Assembly (NCBI GenBank): GCA_032716605.1 | Contig: CM064480.1 | Span: forward strand, 25,472,129-25,536,128 | Direction: 5' to 3' | From: Paralithodes platypus | Taxonomy: Eukaryota > Arthropoda > Malacostraca > Decapoda > Lithodidae | Length of the DNA stretch: 64,000 nucleotides | Shown here: positions 46,680 to 57,120 of the stretch, one piece after another | Position numbering within the stretch: position 1 is the stretch's first letter | How the letters are laid out: each line of letters begins with the position of its first letter | The notes under the pieces: model-generated | Seen by the model: the letters and a program-made list of their open reading frames with translations, nothing else | Told to the model about the DNA's origin: nothing | The model's database searches: none | Translations under genes and position numbers: made by a program

Positions 46680-47560
46680 CATATGGTTACCAAGCATCTC
46701 TCGGAGATGGTTGTACTCAGATGTTTTCACAATCAAATACATACATGATAACACAAAAATATTGTCATGTATTCCAACCTCCTTGATCTGAACATTGTGG
46801 GACATGACTCTTGCCTAACTACATACATACACAATTATACTATAAAGAAAATAAAGGGGCATAGGGGGCTACATGCATACACAATTATAATATAAAGAAA
46901 CAATTGAGCATAGGCGATGGTCTGACAGGCTCTCGTAATTCGACGAGATCCCCAGACATGGTCCTTGCACAATCAATTACATACACGATAACCAACAATA
47001 TTGTCACGTATCCCAACCTTCTTAATCTGAACATTGTCGGGCATTACCCATACCTAAGTACAAACATGCATAAACGAAAAGTGTGGATGACCTGGTGCTT
47101 ACATAATTAAAAACATACACAATTAACACATCCACATGGAAGGTATTATAGCCTTCGTAATATTAATATTGTGGGGCATGGTGGTTACATAATTTAATAC
47201 ACACTTAATCAATAGGCTACATCAAAAACGTTGAGTATCACAACCTTAGTAATATGAGTACTGTGGGACATGATTGTTACATAATTACGTACATAACACG
47301 TGTGGGTGACATGGTTCTCCCCTAATCAAATACCTACACCATTAACACAATAAAGAGAAGAACTGCTGGATGTCACAATCTTCGTTTCCTCAACACTCTG
47401 TAACTGGGACATGATTGTTACATAATTATGTACATGACATGCATGGGTGACCTGGTTCTTACCTAATCAAATACCTACATCATTTACACAATAAGAGAAG
47501 AACTGATAGATGTCACAATCTTTGTTTCCTCGACACTCTGTAACTCCTCAGAGCTGCTAC
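46680..47560. repeat. degenerate tandem repeat, about 140-bp units
   Basis: Motifs gggacatgattgttacataatta and cacaatctt.gtttcctc recur; the last two clear units start near 47265 and 47406 (141 bp apart). Earlier, more diverged units appear at about 46785, 47035 and 47170. Confidence 0.6.
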
Positions 47561-47805
47561 TAAGGAAACATCACAGGCTCACCTAATGACACGAAGTAAA
47601 ATAATGTGTTTTGTATACTAGAAGGATCGTTGTTAACAAGACGTATAAACATGTGGAAGGAAATGGAATAGAAAAACAATTTGTGGATAAAGATTAAAAT
47701 ATCCCAGGACGAAATCCCCAAGAACGAAGGGACCCGCCGTCACAGGCTAGGATAGCTATAATGATCACCAACTTCGCCTCTCCCTTCCACTTAACTCCAC
47801 ATGTT

Positions 47806-48206
47806 TGTAATGTCCTCGAAAATATCCCGCAACCCCAATAATGTACTACCCGAGTTGACGTCAGGTATAGTGTAAAATAGTCATTGATGGGAAGTCCAAT
47901 AAACTCATCACGTGAAACACCACGAGACTATCACCTGGTTCTTACAAATCGGACTAAGGTTACTATACTTTTGTACGTCCGTGGTAGTACAGTGGGTTAG
48001 CGCGTGGGCCTGGTTGACCTATGATGGTCATGGTCACTAACCAGGGTTCGAACCCCACCCAAGGCATCTCAAAACCTGTGGGTTTTTAGGAGGGTTAAAC
48101 TCCCTTCAGTGGTTCGAGCCCCGTGCCAGGCACCAGGAAAGGTTAACCCTAAGTGTGCCTGGGGAGTTTGCAGGACAGAAAAATTCCCTACACACCCAGC
48201 ATTTCA
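47806..48206 (+). repeat. LTR-A copy 1, with tRNA-like A and B boxes
   Basis: Contains tagtacagtgg (A-box-like) and ggttcgaacccc (B-box) about 60 bp apart at 47970-48055, and a second ggttcgagcccc at 48112. It is followed by ttggtggcagcggtggg, a PBS. Private differences from the inner LTRs include tgtcctcg near the start and ggttaaccc. Confidence 0.85.
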
Positions 48207-48528
48207 TTGGTGGCAGCGGTGGGATACAGGGTGGGGGTTGGGTGTAGATATGGCAGCAGAAGGACGTTTGTGGTTATTCTTAAGTGATGGAGGATGCGAG
48301 GTGGGGGAGCGTTTATGATGAGGTGTTTTGCTGTGTAAAATGGTGGGGTTGTTGAGAGTGGACGGAGTTGGTGCTGGTTTCTTTTGATTTCGGTGGTTGG
48401 GATATGATGATTGGAATGGGCGGATTGAATGTATGTATTGGGGTGTGGGAATTTGAGATGCAGGGTAAGGAAACATTTTAGAGGTTGAGGAGGGGATGGA
48501 TGAGGTAGAAAGATGGAAGCGTGTTCTT
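48207..48528. other. internal region of unit 1, G-rich strand
   Basis: Starts with the PBS. On the minus strand it encodes a Pro/Thr/His-rich stretch in a different frame from the gag ORF (48476-48204), probably a decayed gag tail. Equivalent segments lie at 49987 and 51764. Confidence 0.5.
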
Positions 48529-49185
48529 TTATGTGAGGGGGGAGGGTGGGGTGGCGTCGCGGAGTGACGTCATGTACAGTGGTGGAGGTGAGGGAGGAGG
48601 AGCTTTATTCTGATTCTTTCTGGGTGGGCGTGAAAAACGTGCAGTTGATTTCTGAGGGGGGGAATTTTTGATGACAGCTAGGGTGTTGGTCTTGGGTTGG
48701 GCCGCTAAAAACTTTCGTATGGTGATTAGATCTTTAGGGAAATCAACGGGGTCATGCACAGTGAAGTGTTGTAGGATGGAAAGGGGTAACACTTGCACGA
48801 GGGAGACAAAGAGAATTTGATTTTGTTGCTCTACGGGAAGAGCAGGGAATGCAGCTCTTACTTGCTGGCGAATGGAGGCAATTGTGGCATCTAAATCGCC
48901 TTCGAACTTTATGTCTTTAAATTTTGCAAAGGCGACGAAAATACCTAGTGATGGCCTAATGGCATCGATTACAATGGGTCTAAATTGATCCCAGGTGAGT
49001 TCAGGGGTTACCTGTGGGGCAACGAGGGAAACGGCTTTTCCCAAGTGCGTTAAGAGGACGGCTATTTTTGCATGGTCCGTGTTATACGCCAAATCTAGCA
49101 CTGGTTTCACAATGTCCATGTATGTTTCTATGTCGTAGGTCTTCCCATCGTATTTCGGAATGGGAATGGGAAAATAGGCTGCCAT
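48529..49185 (-). CDS. gag-like ORF, unit 1 (antisense to LTR-A)
   Basis: 218 residues, starting MAAYFPIPIPKYDGK and related over its first ~150 residues to the LTR-B gag at 58647 (KYD...TYDI.TY.DIVKPVLDLA; VTP.LTW.QFR). A helical, capsid-like N-terminal half leads to a basic Pro-rich tail (RPPRKNQNK). No zinc knuckle or enzyme domain is seen. On its own strand it is preceded by a PBS-like ttggcggcagcggtgg and LTR-B sequence (49274-49580), so it is an LTR-B-type gag head captured in reverse. It ends in a G-homopolymer-prone region. Confidence 0.75.
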   Translation of the reverse strand: MAAYFPIPIPKYDGKTYDIETYMDIVKPVLDLAYNTDHAKIAVLLTHLGKAVSLVAPQVTPELTWDQFRPIVIDAIRPSLGIFVAFAKFKDIKFEGDLDATIASIRQQVRAAFPALPVEQQNQILFVSLVQVLPLSILQHFTVHDPVDFPKDLITIRKFLAAQPKTNTLAVIKNSPPQKSTARFSRPPRKNQNKAPPPSPPPLYMTSLRDATPPSPLT

Positions 49186-49273
49186 TTTTCGATGTTACCA
49201 TGCCTCTACTGCTTCAAAAAAATGCAATGCAATGAAATCTTCTATCCGAATCAAGAACCACCGCTGCCGCCAA

Positions 49274-49586
49274 TGTTATGCCCTGATTTTATACAGGATT
49301 AACTTGGTATAGGTGAGTTCTGCAAGACTGGGTTATTGGATTTCTTGCAAAATACATAAATAGAATCAACAGAGGACATAGATAATCTCGGATAAATGGT
49401 TTGTAATACAGCTTTATTCTCAATAACACTCAGGTAGAAGGTACGTAATAGAATTTCACGAACAATAGAGGTTGGAGCACCCATCACGCAGACCCTAACA
49501 ATATTGAGATTGCTGAGGTGATACAGCTACGATACCTTACGACCTTAAAGAGGCTAGGGACTAGCCTAGTTAAAGAAGGATGTAAT
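49274..49586 (-). repeat. partial LTR-B LTR, unit 1
   Basis: Starts tgttatgccctg; matches the complement of about 58345-58557, then diverges. Ends in ttaaagaagga, which can serve as the PPT for the following LTR-A. Equivalent pieces at 51051 and 52828. Confidence 0.7.
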
Positions 49587-49986
49587 GTAATGCCCTCGAA
49601 AATATCCCGCAACCCCAATAATGTACTACCCGAGTTGACGTCAGGTATAGTGTAAAATAGTCGTTGATGGGAAGTCCAATAAACTCATCACGTGAAACAC
49701 CACGAGACTATCACCTGGTTCTTACAAATCGGACTAAGGTTACTATACTTTTGTACGTCCGTGGTAGTACAGTGGGTTAGCGCGTGGGCCTGGTTGACCT
49801 ATGATGGTCATGGTCACTAACCAGGGTTCGAACCCCACCCAAGGCATCTCAAAACCTGTGGGTTTTTAGGAGGGTTAAACTCCCTTCAGTGGTTCGAGCC
49901 CCGCGCCAGGCACCAGGAAAGGTTGACCCTAAGTGTGCCTGGGGAGTTTGCAGGACAGAAAAATTCCCTTCACACCCAGCATTTCA
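49587..49986 (+). repeat. LTR-A copy 2
   Basis: As far as I can read, identical to copy 3. Contains both tRNA-like boxes and is followed by the same PBS. Confidence 0.88.
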
Positions 49987-50308
49987 TTGGTGGCAGCGGT
50001 GGGATACAGGGTGGGGGTTGGGTGTAGATATGGCAGCAGAAGGACGTTTGTGGTTATTCTTAAGTGATGGAGGATGCGAGGTGGGGGAGCATTTATGATG
50101 AGGTGTTTTGCTGTGTAAAATGGTGGGGTTGTTGAGAGTGGACGGAGTTGGTGCTGGTTTCTTTTGATTTCGGTGGTTGGGATATGATGATTGGAATGGG
50201 CGGATTGAATGTATGTATTGGGGTGTGGGAATTTGAGATGCAGGGGAAGGAAACATTTTAGAGGTTGAGGAGGGGATGGATGAGGTAGAAAGATGGAAGC
50301 GTGTTCTT

Positions 50309-50962
50309 TTATGTGAGGGGGGGGGGGGTGGCGTCGCGGAGTGACGTCATGTACAGTGGTGGAGGTGAGGGAGGAGGAGGTTTATTCTGATTCTTTCTGG
50401 GTGGGCGTGAAAAACGTGCAGTTGATTTCTGAGGGGGGGAATTTTTGATGACAGCTAGGGTGTTGGTCTTGGGTTGGGCCGCTAAAAACTTTCGTATGGT
50501 GATTAGATCTTTAGGGAAATCAACGGGGTCATGCACAGTGAAGTGTTGTAGGATGGAAAGGGGTAACACTTGCACGAGGTAGACAAAGAGAATTTGATTT
50601 TGTTGCTCCACGGGAAGAGCAGGGAATGCAGCTCTTACTTGCTGGCGAATGGAGGCAATTGTGGCATCTAAATCGCCTTCGAACTTTATGTCTTTAATTT
50701 TTGCAAAGGCGACGAAAATACCTAGTGATGGCCTAATGGCATCGATTACAATGGGTCTAAATTGATCCCAGGTGAGTTCAGGGGTTACCTGTGGGGCAAC
50801 GAGGGAAACGGCTTTTCCCAAGTGCGTTAAGAGGACGGCTATTTTTGCATGGTCCGTGTTATACGCCAAATCTAGCACTGGTTTCACAATGTCCATGTAT
50901 GTTTCTATGTCGTAGGTCTTCCCATCGTATTTTGGAATGGGAATGGGAAAATAGGCTGCCAT
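50309..50962 (-). CDS. gag-like ORF, unit 2 (antisense to LTR-A)
   Basis: 217 residues, differing from unit 1 at only a few positions (FAKI for FAKF, FVYL for FVSL, NKPPPP for NKAPPP). The C-terminus again ends at the G tract (about 50318-50330), which here has a different length. It lacks any other domain. Near-identity to its neighbours shows recent duplication or conversion. Confidence 0.75.
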   Translation of the reverse strand: MAAYFPIPIPKYDGKTYDIETYMDIVKPVLDLAYNTDHAKIAVLLTHLGKAVSLVAPQVTPELTWDQFRPIVIDAIRPSLGIFVAFAKIKDIKFEGDLDATIASIRQQVRAAFPALPVEQQNQILFVYLVQVLPLSILQHFTVHDPVDFPKDLITIRKFLAAQPKTNTLAVIKNSPPQKSTARFSRPPRKNQNKPPPPSPPPLYMTSLRDATPPPLT

Positions 50963-51362
50963 TTTTCGATGTTACCATGCCTCTACTGCTTCAAAAAAAT
51001 GCAATGCAATGAAATCTTCTATCCGAATCAAGAACCACCGCTGCCGCCAATGTTATGCCCTGATTTTATACAGGATTAACTTGGTATAGGTGAGTTCTGC
51101 AAGACTGGGTTATTGGATTTCTTGCAAAATACATAAATAGAATCAACAGAGGACATAGATAATCTCGGATAAATGGTTTGTAATACAGCTTTATTCTCAA
51201 TAACACTCAGGTAGAAGGTACGTAATAGAATTTCACGAACAATAGAGGTTGGAGCACCCATCACGCAGACCCTAACAATATTGAGATTGCTGAGGTGATA
51301 CAGCTACGATACCTTACGACCTTAAAGAGGCTAGGGACTAGCCTAGTTAAAGAAGGATGTAA

Positions 51363-51763
51363 TGTAATGCCCTCGAAAATATCCCGCAACCCCAATAATG
51401 TACTACCCGAGTTGACGTCAGGTATAGTGTAAAATAGTCGTTGATGGGAAGTCCAATAAACTCATCACGTGAAACACCACGAGACTATCACCTGGTTCTT
51501 ACAAATCGGACTAAGGTTACTATACTTTTGTACGTCCGTGGTAGTACAGTGGGTTAGCGCGTGGGCCTGGTTGACCTATGATGGTCATGGTCACTAACCA
51601 GGGTTCGAACCCCACCCAAGGCATCTCAAAACCTGTGGGTTTTTAGGAGGGTTAAACTCCCTTCAGTGGTTCGAGCCCCGCGCCAGGCACCAGGAAAGGT
51701 TGACCCTAAGTGTGCCTGGGGAGTTTGCAGGACAGAAAAATTCCCTTCACACCCAGCATTTCA
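51363..51763 (+). repeat. LTR-A copy 3
   Basis: Matches copy 2; followed by the PBS ttggtggcagcggtggg. Confidence 0.88.
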
Positions 51764-52737
51764 TTGGTGGCAGCGGTGGGATACAGGGTGGGGGTTGGGT
51801 GTAGATATGGCAGCAGAAGGACGTTTGTGGTTATTCTTAAGTGATGGAGGATGCGATGTGGGGGAGCGTTTATGATGAGGTGTTTTGGTGTGTAAAATGG
51901 TGGGGTTGTTGAGAGTGGACGGAGTTGGTGCTGGTTTCTTTTGATTTCGGTGGTTGGGATATGATGATTGGAATGGGTGGATTGAATGTATGTATTGGGG
52001 TGTGGGAATTTGAGATGCAGGGGAAGGAAACATTTTAGAGGTTGAGGAGGGGATGGATGAGGTAGAGAGATGGAAGTGTGTTCTTTTATGTGAGGGGGGG
52101 GGGTGGCGTCGCGGAGTGACGTCATGTACAGTGGTGGAGGTGAGGGAGGAGGAGGTTTATTCTGATTCTTTCTGGGTGGGCGTGAAAAACGTGCAGTTGA
52201 TTTCTGAGGGGGGGAATTTTTGATGACAGCTAGGGTGTTGGTCTTGGGTTGGGCCGCTAAAAACTTTCGTATGGTGATTAGATCTTTAGGGAAATCAACG
52301 GGGTCATGCACAGTGAAGTGTTGTAGGATGGAAAGGGGTAACACTTGCACGAGGTAGACAAAGAGAATTTGATTTTGTTGCTCCACGGGAAGAGCAGGGA
52401 ATGCAGCTCTTACTTGCTGGCGAATGGAGGCAATTGTGGCATCTAAATCGCCTTCGAACTTTATGTCTTTAATTTTTGCAAAGGCGACGAAAATACCTAG
52501 TGATGGCCTAATGGCATCGATTACAATGGGTCTAAATTGATCCCAGGTGAGTTCAGGGGTTACCTGTGGGGCAACGAGGGAAACGGCTTTTCCCAAGTGC
52601 GTTAAGAGGACGGCTATTTTTGCATGGTCCGTGTTATACGCCAAATCTAGCACTGGTTTCACAATGTCCATGTATGTTTCTATGTCGTAGGTCTTCCCAT
52701 CGTATTTCGGAATGGGAATGGGAAAATAGGCTGCCAT
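51706..52737 (-). CDS. gag-like ORF, unit 3 (antisense, extended by frame shift)
   Basis: 343 residues. The first 215 match units 1 and 2. A different number of Gs near 52097-52105 shifts the frame so the ORF runs on through a His/Pro/Thr-rich stretch and into LTR-A, ending at 51706. The extension is in a third frame relative to the Pro-rich tail frame, so it is probably fortuitous. The homologous core is the likely genuine part (52090-52737). Confidence 0.7.
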   Translation of the reverse strand: MAAYFPIPIPKYDGKTYDIETYMDIVKPVLDLAYNTDHAKIAVLLTHLGKAVSLVAPQVTPELTWDQFRPIVIDAIRPSLGIFVAFAKIKDIKFEGDLDATIASIRQQVRAAFPALPVEQQNQILFVYLVQVLPLSILQHFTVHDPVDFPKDLITIRKFLAAQPKTNTLAVIKNSPPQKSTARFSRPPRKNQNKPPPPSPPPLYMTSLRDATPPPHIKEHTSISLPHPSPPQPLKCFLPLHLKFPHPNTYIQSTHSNHHIPTTEIKRNQHQLRPLSTTPPFYTPKHLIINAPPHRILHHLRITTNVLLLPYLHPTPTLYPTAATNEMLGVKGIFLSCKLPRHT

Positions 52738-53137
52738 TTTTCGATGTTACCATGCCTCTACTGCTTCAAAAAAATGCAATGCAATGAAATCTTCTATCCG
52801 AATCAAGAACCACCGCTGCCGCCAATGTTATGCCCTGATTTTATACAGGATTAACTTGGTATAGGTGAGTTCTGCAAGATTGGGTTATTGGATTTCTTGC
52901 AAAATACATAAATAGAATCAACAGAGGACATAGTTAATCTCGGATAAATGGTTTGTAATACAGCTTTATTCTCAATAACACTCAGGTAGAAGGTACGTAA
53001 TAGAATTTCACGAACAATAGAGGTTGGAGCACCCATCACGCAGACCCTAACAATATTGAGATTGCTGAGGTGATACAGCTACGATACCTTACGACCTTAA
53101 AGAGGCTAGGGACTAGCCTAGTTAAAGAAGGATGTAA

Positions 53138-53538
53138 TGTAATGCCCTCGAAAATATCCCGCAACCCCAATAATGTACTACCCGAGTTGACGTCAGGTAT
53201 AGTGTAAAATAGTCGTTGATGGGAAGTCCAATAAACTCAACACGTGAAACACCACGAGACTATCACCTGGTTCTTACAAATCGGACTAAGGTTACTATAC
53301 TTTTGTACGTCCGTGGTAGTACAGTGGGTTAGCGCGTGGGCCTGGTTGACCTATGATGGTCATGGTCACTAACCAGGGTTCGAACCCCACCCAAGGCATC
53401 TCAAAACCTGTGGGTTTTTAGGAGGGTTAAACTCCCTTCAGAGGTTCGTGCCCCACGCCAGTCACCAGGAAAGGTTGACCCTAAGTGTGCCTGGGGAGTT
53501 TGCAGGACAGAAAAATTCCCTTCACACCCAGCATTTCA
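53138..53538 (+). repeat. LTR-A copy 4
   Basis: Carries private changes (ctcaacacgtg, gaggttcgtgcccc, cagtcacc) that affect the second B-box-like motif. Ends catttca before the atgtt duplication. Confidence 0.88.
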
Positions 53539-53543
53539 ATGTT

Positions 53544-54239
53544 ATACGTCTCTTCAATCATAGTCTTCTAGTATACAACCCACATTACTTCATTCCTTAA
53601 CATTCTTGATGTACCGACTAAGTATGTATTTAATTAAGGTAACAGCCATGCAGACTATAATATTTTCATTGTGTAGGTACGACGGCGATCTGAAGATACC
53701 TCAGTAAACTACATGCCCCTCCCCCCTCCCCCCCCCCCCCCTCTGTTCTAGTTGGGAGAGCTACTTGAGTCCACGACTCATATAGATTGTTATTATTACT
53801 GGCGATTGTTACTACGTTCATGTTTCACCTTTGTTGCCAGTTGATTAACTGAGATTCTTAACCACAATTGTGTAGGATTTATTCTCAACCTATTATGCAC
53901 CCTATCTTTTGTGTTACTATTATTATTGCTTCAAATGAGAAAACATCCCCGACTACGAATCTATATTCGAGAGTTGAAGATCGAAATGATTATGTTGAGA
54001 CGATTTATAACTCCCCAGGATAGACGTTACATGGATTAATATAACATTTTATTCTTTGTGTTACTCTTGTTATGATTGCAGATCAGCGGCCAATCCCTGA
54101 CTACGAATCTATATTCGAGAGTTGGAAAGATAAATTATTATGCTGGGACGATCTATATTCTATAACTCCTCAAGATAGACGTTACCTTAATTAATATACC
54201 ATTTACCTGTCTATCTGATTTCGTCAGCCCTGTACTTAG

Positions 54240-54246
<7 letters not shown>
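53544..54246. other. LTR-B LTR segment with a short tandem duplication
   Basis: After 53769 it diverges from 62690. ccctgactacgaatctatattcgagagttg occurs at about 53950 and 54095, each followed by gacgatttat/gacgatctat and agatagacgttac, a two-copy repeat about 145 bp apart. C homopolymer at 53720-53740. No gene. Confidence 0.5.
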
Positions 54247-54274
<28 letters not shown>

Positions 54275-54649
54275 CTATATTCCAACTTACTTCCTCTCGG
54301 GCATAGGCTGAGAGCCTTAACATTCACCGCTTTACAATGAACAGTGAAGCCCGTGAGGTCTTGTTCCAGTCTAGGGAGTGAGACATGTGAAGCACGTAGA
54401 GTACAACGAGCACCTGCCATCTTGCCTTCACATGAGGCATGGTGCTCACTCATGGCCCGAAACGACCCCATCTCTGAAGCCACCTCGTTCCCGTGCTTCA
54501 CTGTCTCACCCCCTACACTCGGACTCTCACACTTACACATACACAACGTCACCTGCTGAGCAGATAACTCACCAGGCATTGCACCCCTATAGCATATTTT
54601 GAATATGGGAATATTCATACAGTGCTATTTAATCAGGGAACAATGAGGG
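54247..54649. other. poly-T tract and unassigned sequence
   Basis: A run of about 28 T at 54247-54274 may be the A-tail of a minus-strand retroposon. The following 300 bp contains open frames on both strands but no recognised protein or tRNA-like box. Confidence 0.35.
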
Positions 54650-54812
54650 TATTTTATTGACGTTTCGGTGAGCTTGTGGTAATGCACTGATACTAGGTAC
54701 AGCACAAATTCCATCCCAATAATATCTTCCCATTGATACATCGGGATTTGAACCCGGGACCTTTGGATTACCAGGCCAGTGGCAAGACCACTCCAGCACA
54801 CCTCCCCAACAT
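54650..54812 (-). mobile_element. tRNA-derived SINE
   Basis: On the minus strand: ggaggtgtgctggagtggtc... (A-box-like), cccgggttcaaatcccga (B-box), then a 3' part with ccgaaacgtcaataaa, a 3' end of the kind shared with LINEs. It is not a usable tRNA gene because the body past the T-arm does not close. Confidence 0.65.
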
Positions 54813-57120
54813 GACAATCATAGTCCCCAATTCTAGCAATTATATGTACCTAACCTCCCGTTGTTTTATCCACTAACTATATAATGTTCCCAACCTTCCT
54901 AATTCAACCTCCATTTCACTGGACAAAATACCTAGGAGTAATTCCGAGATTTAATTATGCTATTACACTAGACAGCCCCCATACCTCACTGAAATCCACA
55001 TTGCTATTTTATTGATGTACCAACTCCCTAAGGTTAACATAATTTAAGGAACTTCTAGAAAGGAAAAACACCTTCCTTCGTTCCCCCATTTTTACAATTT
55101 ATCTATCCATACCCCAGACCATTCCCATTTTTCGTTATGCAGGCCTGTGCTTAGGTAAAGGTCGTGCCGGGCAATATCGGCGTATTGATTTCGCGTGAGT
55201 TTGGCTACGGTTCAAACTCAGTACAACCGCCTCAAAATTGTTACCCCATGAAAATCCGTTTTTCTATGTGTGCCACAGATCCGCAGAAGACTAACGTTTC
55301 CGCCCACACTATTCTACTAACAGATACTGATATTGTTAGATTGTAAATAGGCCCCCAGCTATGAATAATCAGACCTCAATAAGCCTACCGAGATCCGATC
55401 CTTTAAGACTATAAATCACCCTTCTTCCCCCTAACCTGACCTCTAAACGTAATACTAACCCTATGCCCCGTGCTGGTATTAATCTATATCTGTTGATTTA
55501 TATAATTAATAATGACCAATCTGCATACGATCCTCTCAAGAGAGATCCAGGAAAGAGACCTCGATCTCTCTCCATTACGAGAGTAAAAGTATGTAACCCC
55601 ATGCTCGGCTGTTCCTTTTCTAGCAACTAATCAATATATATAATATTAACCAAAGCTATGCCCGACTGATATTAATACGACATAGCGGCACTGTCCTTTT
55701 GTCGAATTGTATCCCGTGCATACCAACCAGGTTCCATCATCTTATTGGGACGGACGGCTAAAAATACCGTCATTCATGCATGCATTCATTCCTAGGTTAA
55801 CTATCTTTTATCCACGAGATTATTCCTCTTCCATTCTTTCCCACAGCTGTTATACGTCTAATCAATCACCCCTTCGAGTCCACAGTCCACACTACTCTGT
55901 TTTCGTATCTCTGTTGTTTTATATAAGTTAATCGTGACAAATCTGCATGCGATCCTCTCCAGAGACCTAGGAAAGCAACCTAGTTTTTCTCTCTCCATTA
56001 TGAAGGTAAAACGTATGTGGCCCCCATGCTCAGGGGTTCGTTTCTAGTAACTGAGTAGTTGTATAATTGAACTTGAGTTATTCAACCAGGTTCCATATTT
56101 TATTATAACGACGGCTAAAGATACCGTCATTCATGCATGTAAACATTTCCTAAGTTAACTCTCTTTTATCCACAAATACTTTGCGTAGCAACAGCATGCC
56201 CAGTTGTAACCTTTTGAGTCGCCCTGTCGTTCTTCTCTCCCATACCAACCCAAATTCACAACCTCCCCTAAAAAGACGCCATCAGGATGTTTTATTTCGT
56301 GCCGAGTAAGTTATTTCTCAAGCTCCCGTAAACAGAGAGTACAAACCTATTCTTGTACCTCCTTTAACTATCCTCTAACATCACTAACCACCACTACAAC
56401 CTGGGACAGTAAAGTCAAGCGCGCGAAGCTAGTCCCCCCTCTCACTCCCCTTGAAGAGGGTAACTTCCCCCTCTGACTTGCAAATTTTTACAAATTCACT
56501 GTTCATAACCCCCATGAGTGAGTCTCGTGAGTGAAAGCTAGATTCAATGATCAATCATAACGAAATATAGAAACCCCAATATCCTCAACTAATGTAGTAA
56601 CCCCATTAACGTAAAAAACGCCATATACCAGTGTTCAAGGCCCAGCTGGCACCCAACCCCAGAAGACTCCCCCAACCCCCGCGGAGCCCTACTCGGGCGT
56701 CCGACACGACCCCAAAATTATTGCCAAAAACCCGGGCACCCCTATACCTACAATGAACTACAAGTCCCCATTCCAGCCTAAATCCTATTCCTATCCCGTT
56801 CCTAACTAACCCCCAGAGTCCCCCTTAACCCGTCTTAGATTCCTAATAGCATTTCAGCTAGATCAGAGAAGGATACTTGAGTGAAATATTAACGTATACT
56901 GCCTTACCGCCTAAGCCGGAAGGCGCCAAGCAAACTAGAATTCCCCTCCCCAAAATCCTCCCCTCTACCCTCTCTTAATAATTTGTCTTAGAGTAAAGAT
57001 GTCAGAAATGTCGAATCATATTGCGGCCTACATACTAACTTTATACTAGACCTTTTTCATTACCTTCCTAAGTCCAGGGATTAAATTAATTTGTTTTCCC
57101 CTCCGACATCCCAAATCTAG
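54813..57120. repeat. LTR-B LTR body with imperfect internal duplication
   Basis: No supported gene. A block with ctgcat.cgatcctctc and a later ccgtcattcatgcatg occurs at about 55515/55760 and again at 55935/56113, a diverged tandem duplication of roughly 400 bp. 56640-56800 is C-rich with faint similarity to the complement of 16600-16750. Confidence 0.45.

Larger units (their letters stand above)
47806..53538 (+). mobile_element. LTR-A concatemer: four LTRs, three internal regions
   Basis: LTRs at 47806-48206, 49587-49986, 51363-51763 and 53138-53538 alternate with internal regions of about 1.38 kb. Outermost ends are TG...CA, flanked by atgtt at 47801-47805 and 53539-53543. The same locus sequence at 62456-62460 has a single atgtt and no insert, so the whole 5.7 kb behaves as one insertion. 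No RT, integrase or other enzyme is encoded. Confidence 0.9.

Noticed and set aside
47968..48060. Functional tRNA genes in the LTR-A copies
   Set aside because: A and B boxes are tRNA-like but the acceptor and anticodon stems do not close and the segment is too long; it is repeated within every LTR.
51706..52090. Unit 3 gag extension as a real domain
   Set aside because: It exists only because of a G-tract length change and reads into LTR-A in a frame not used by the other copies.
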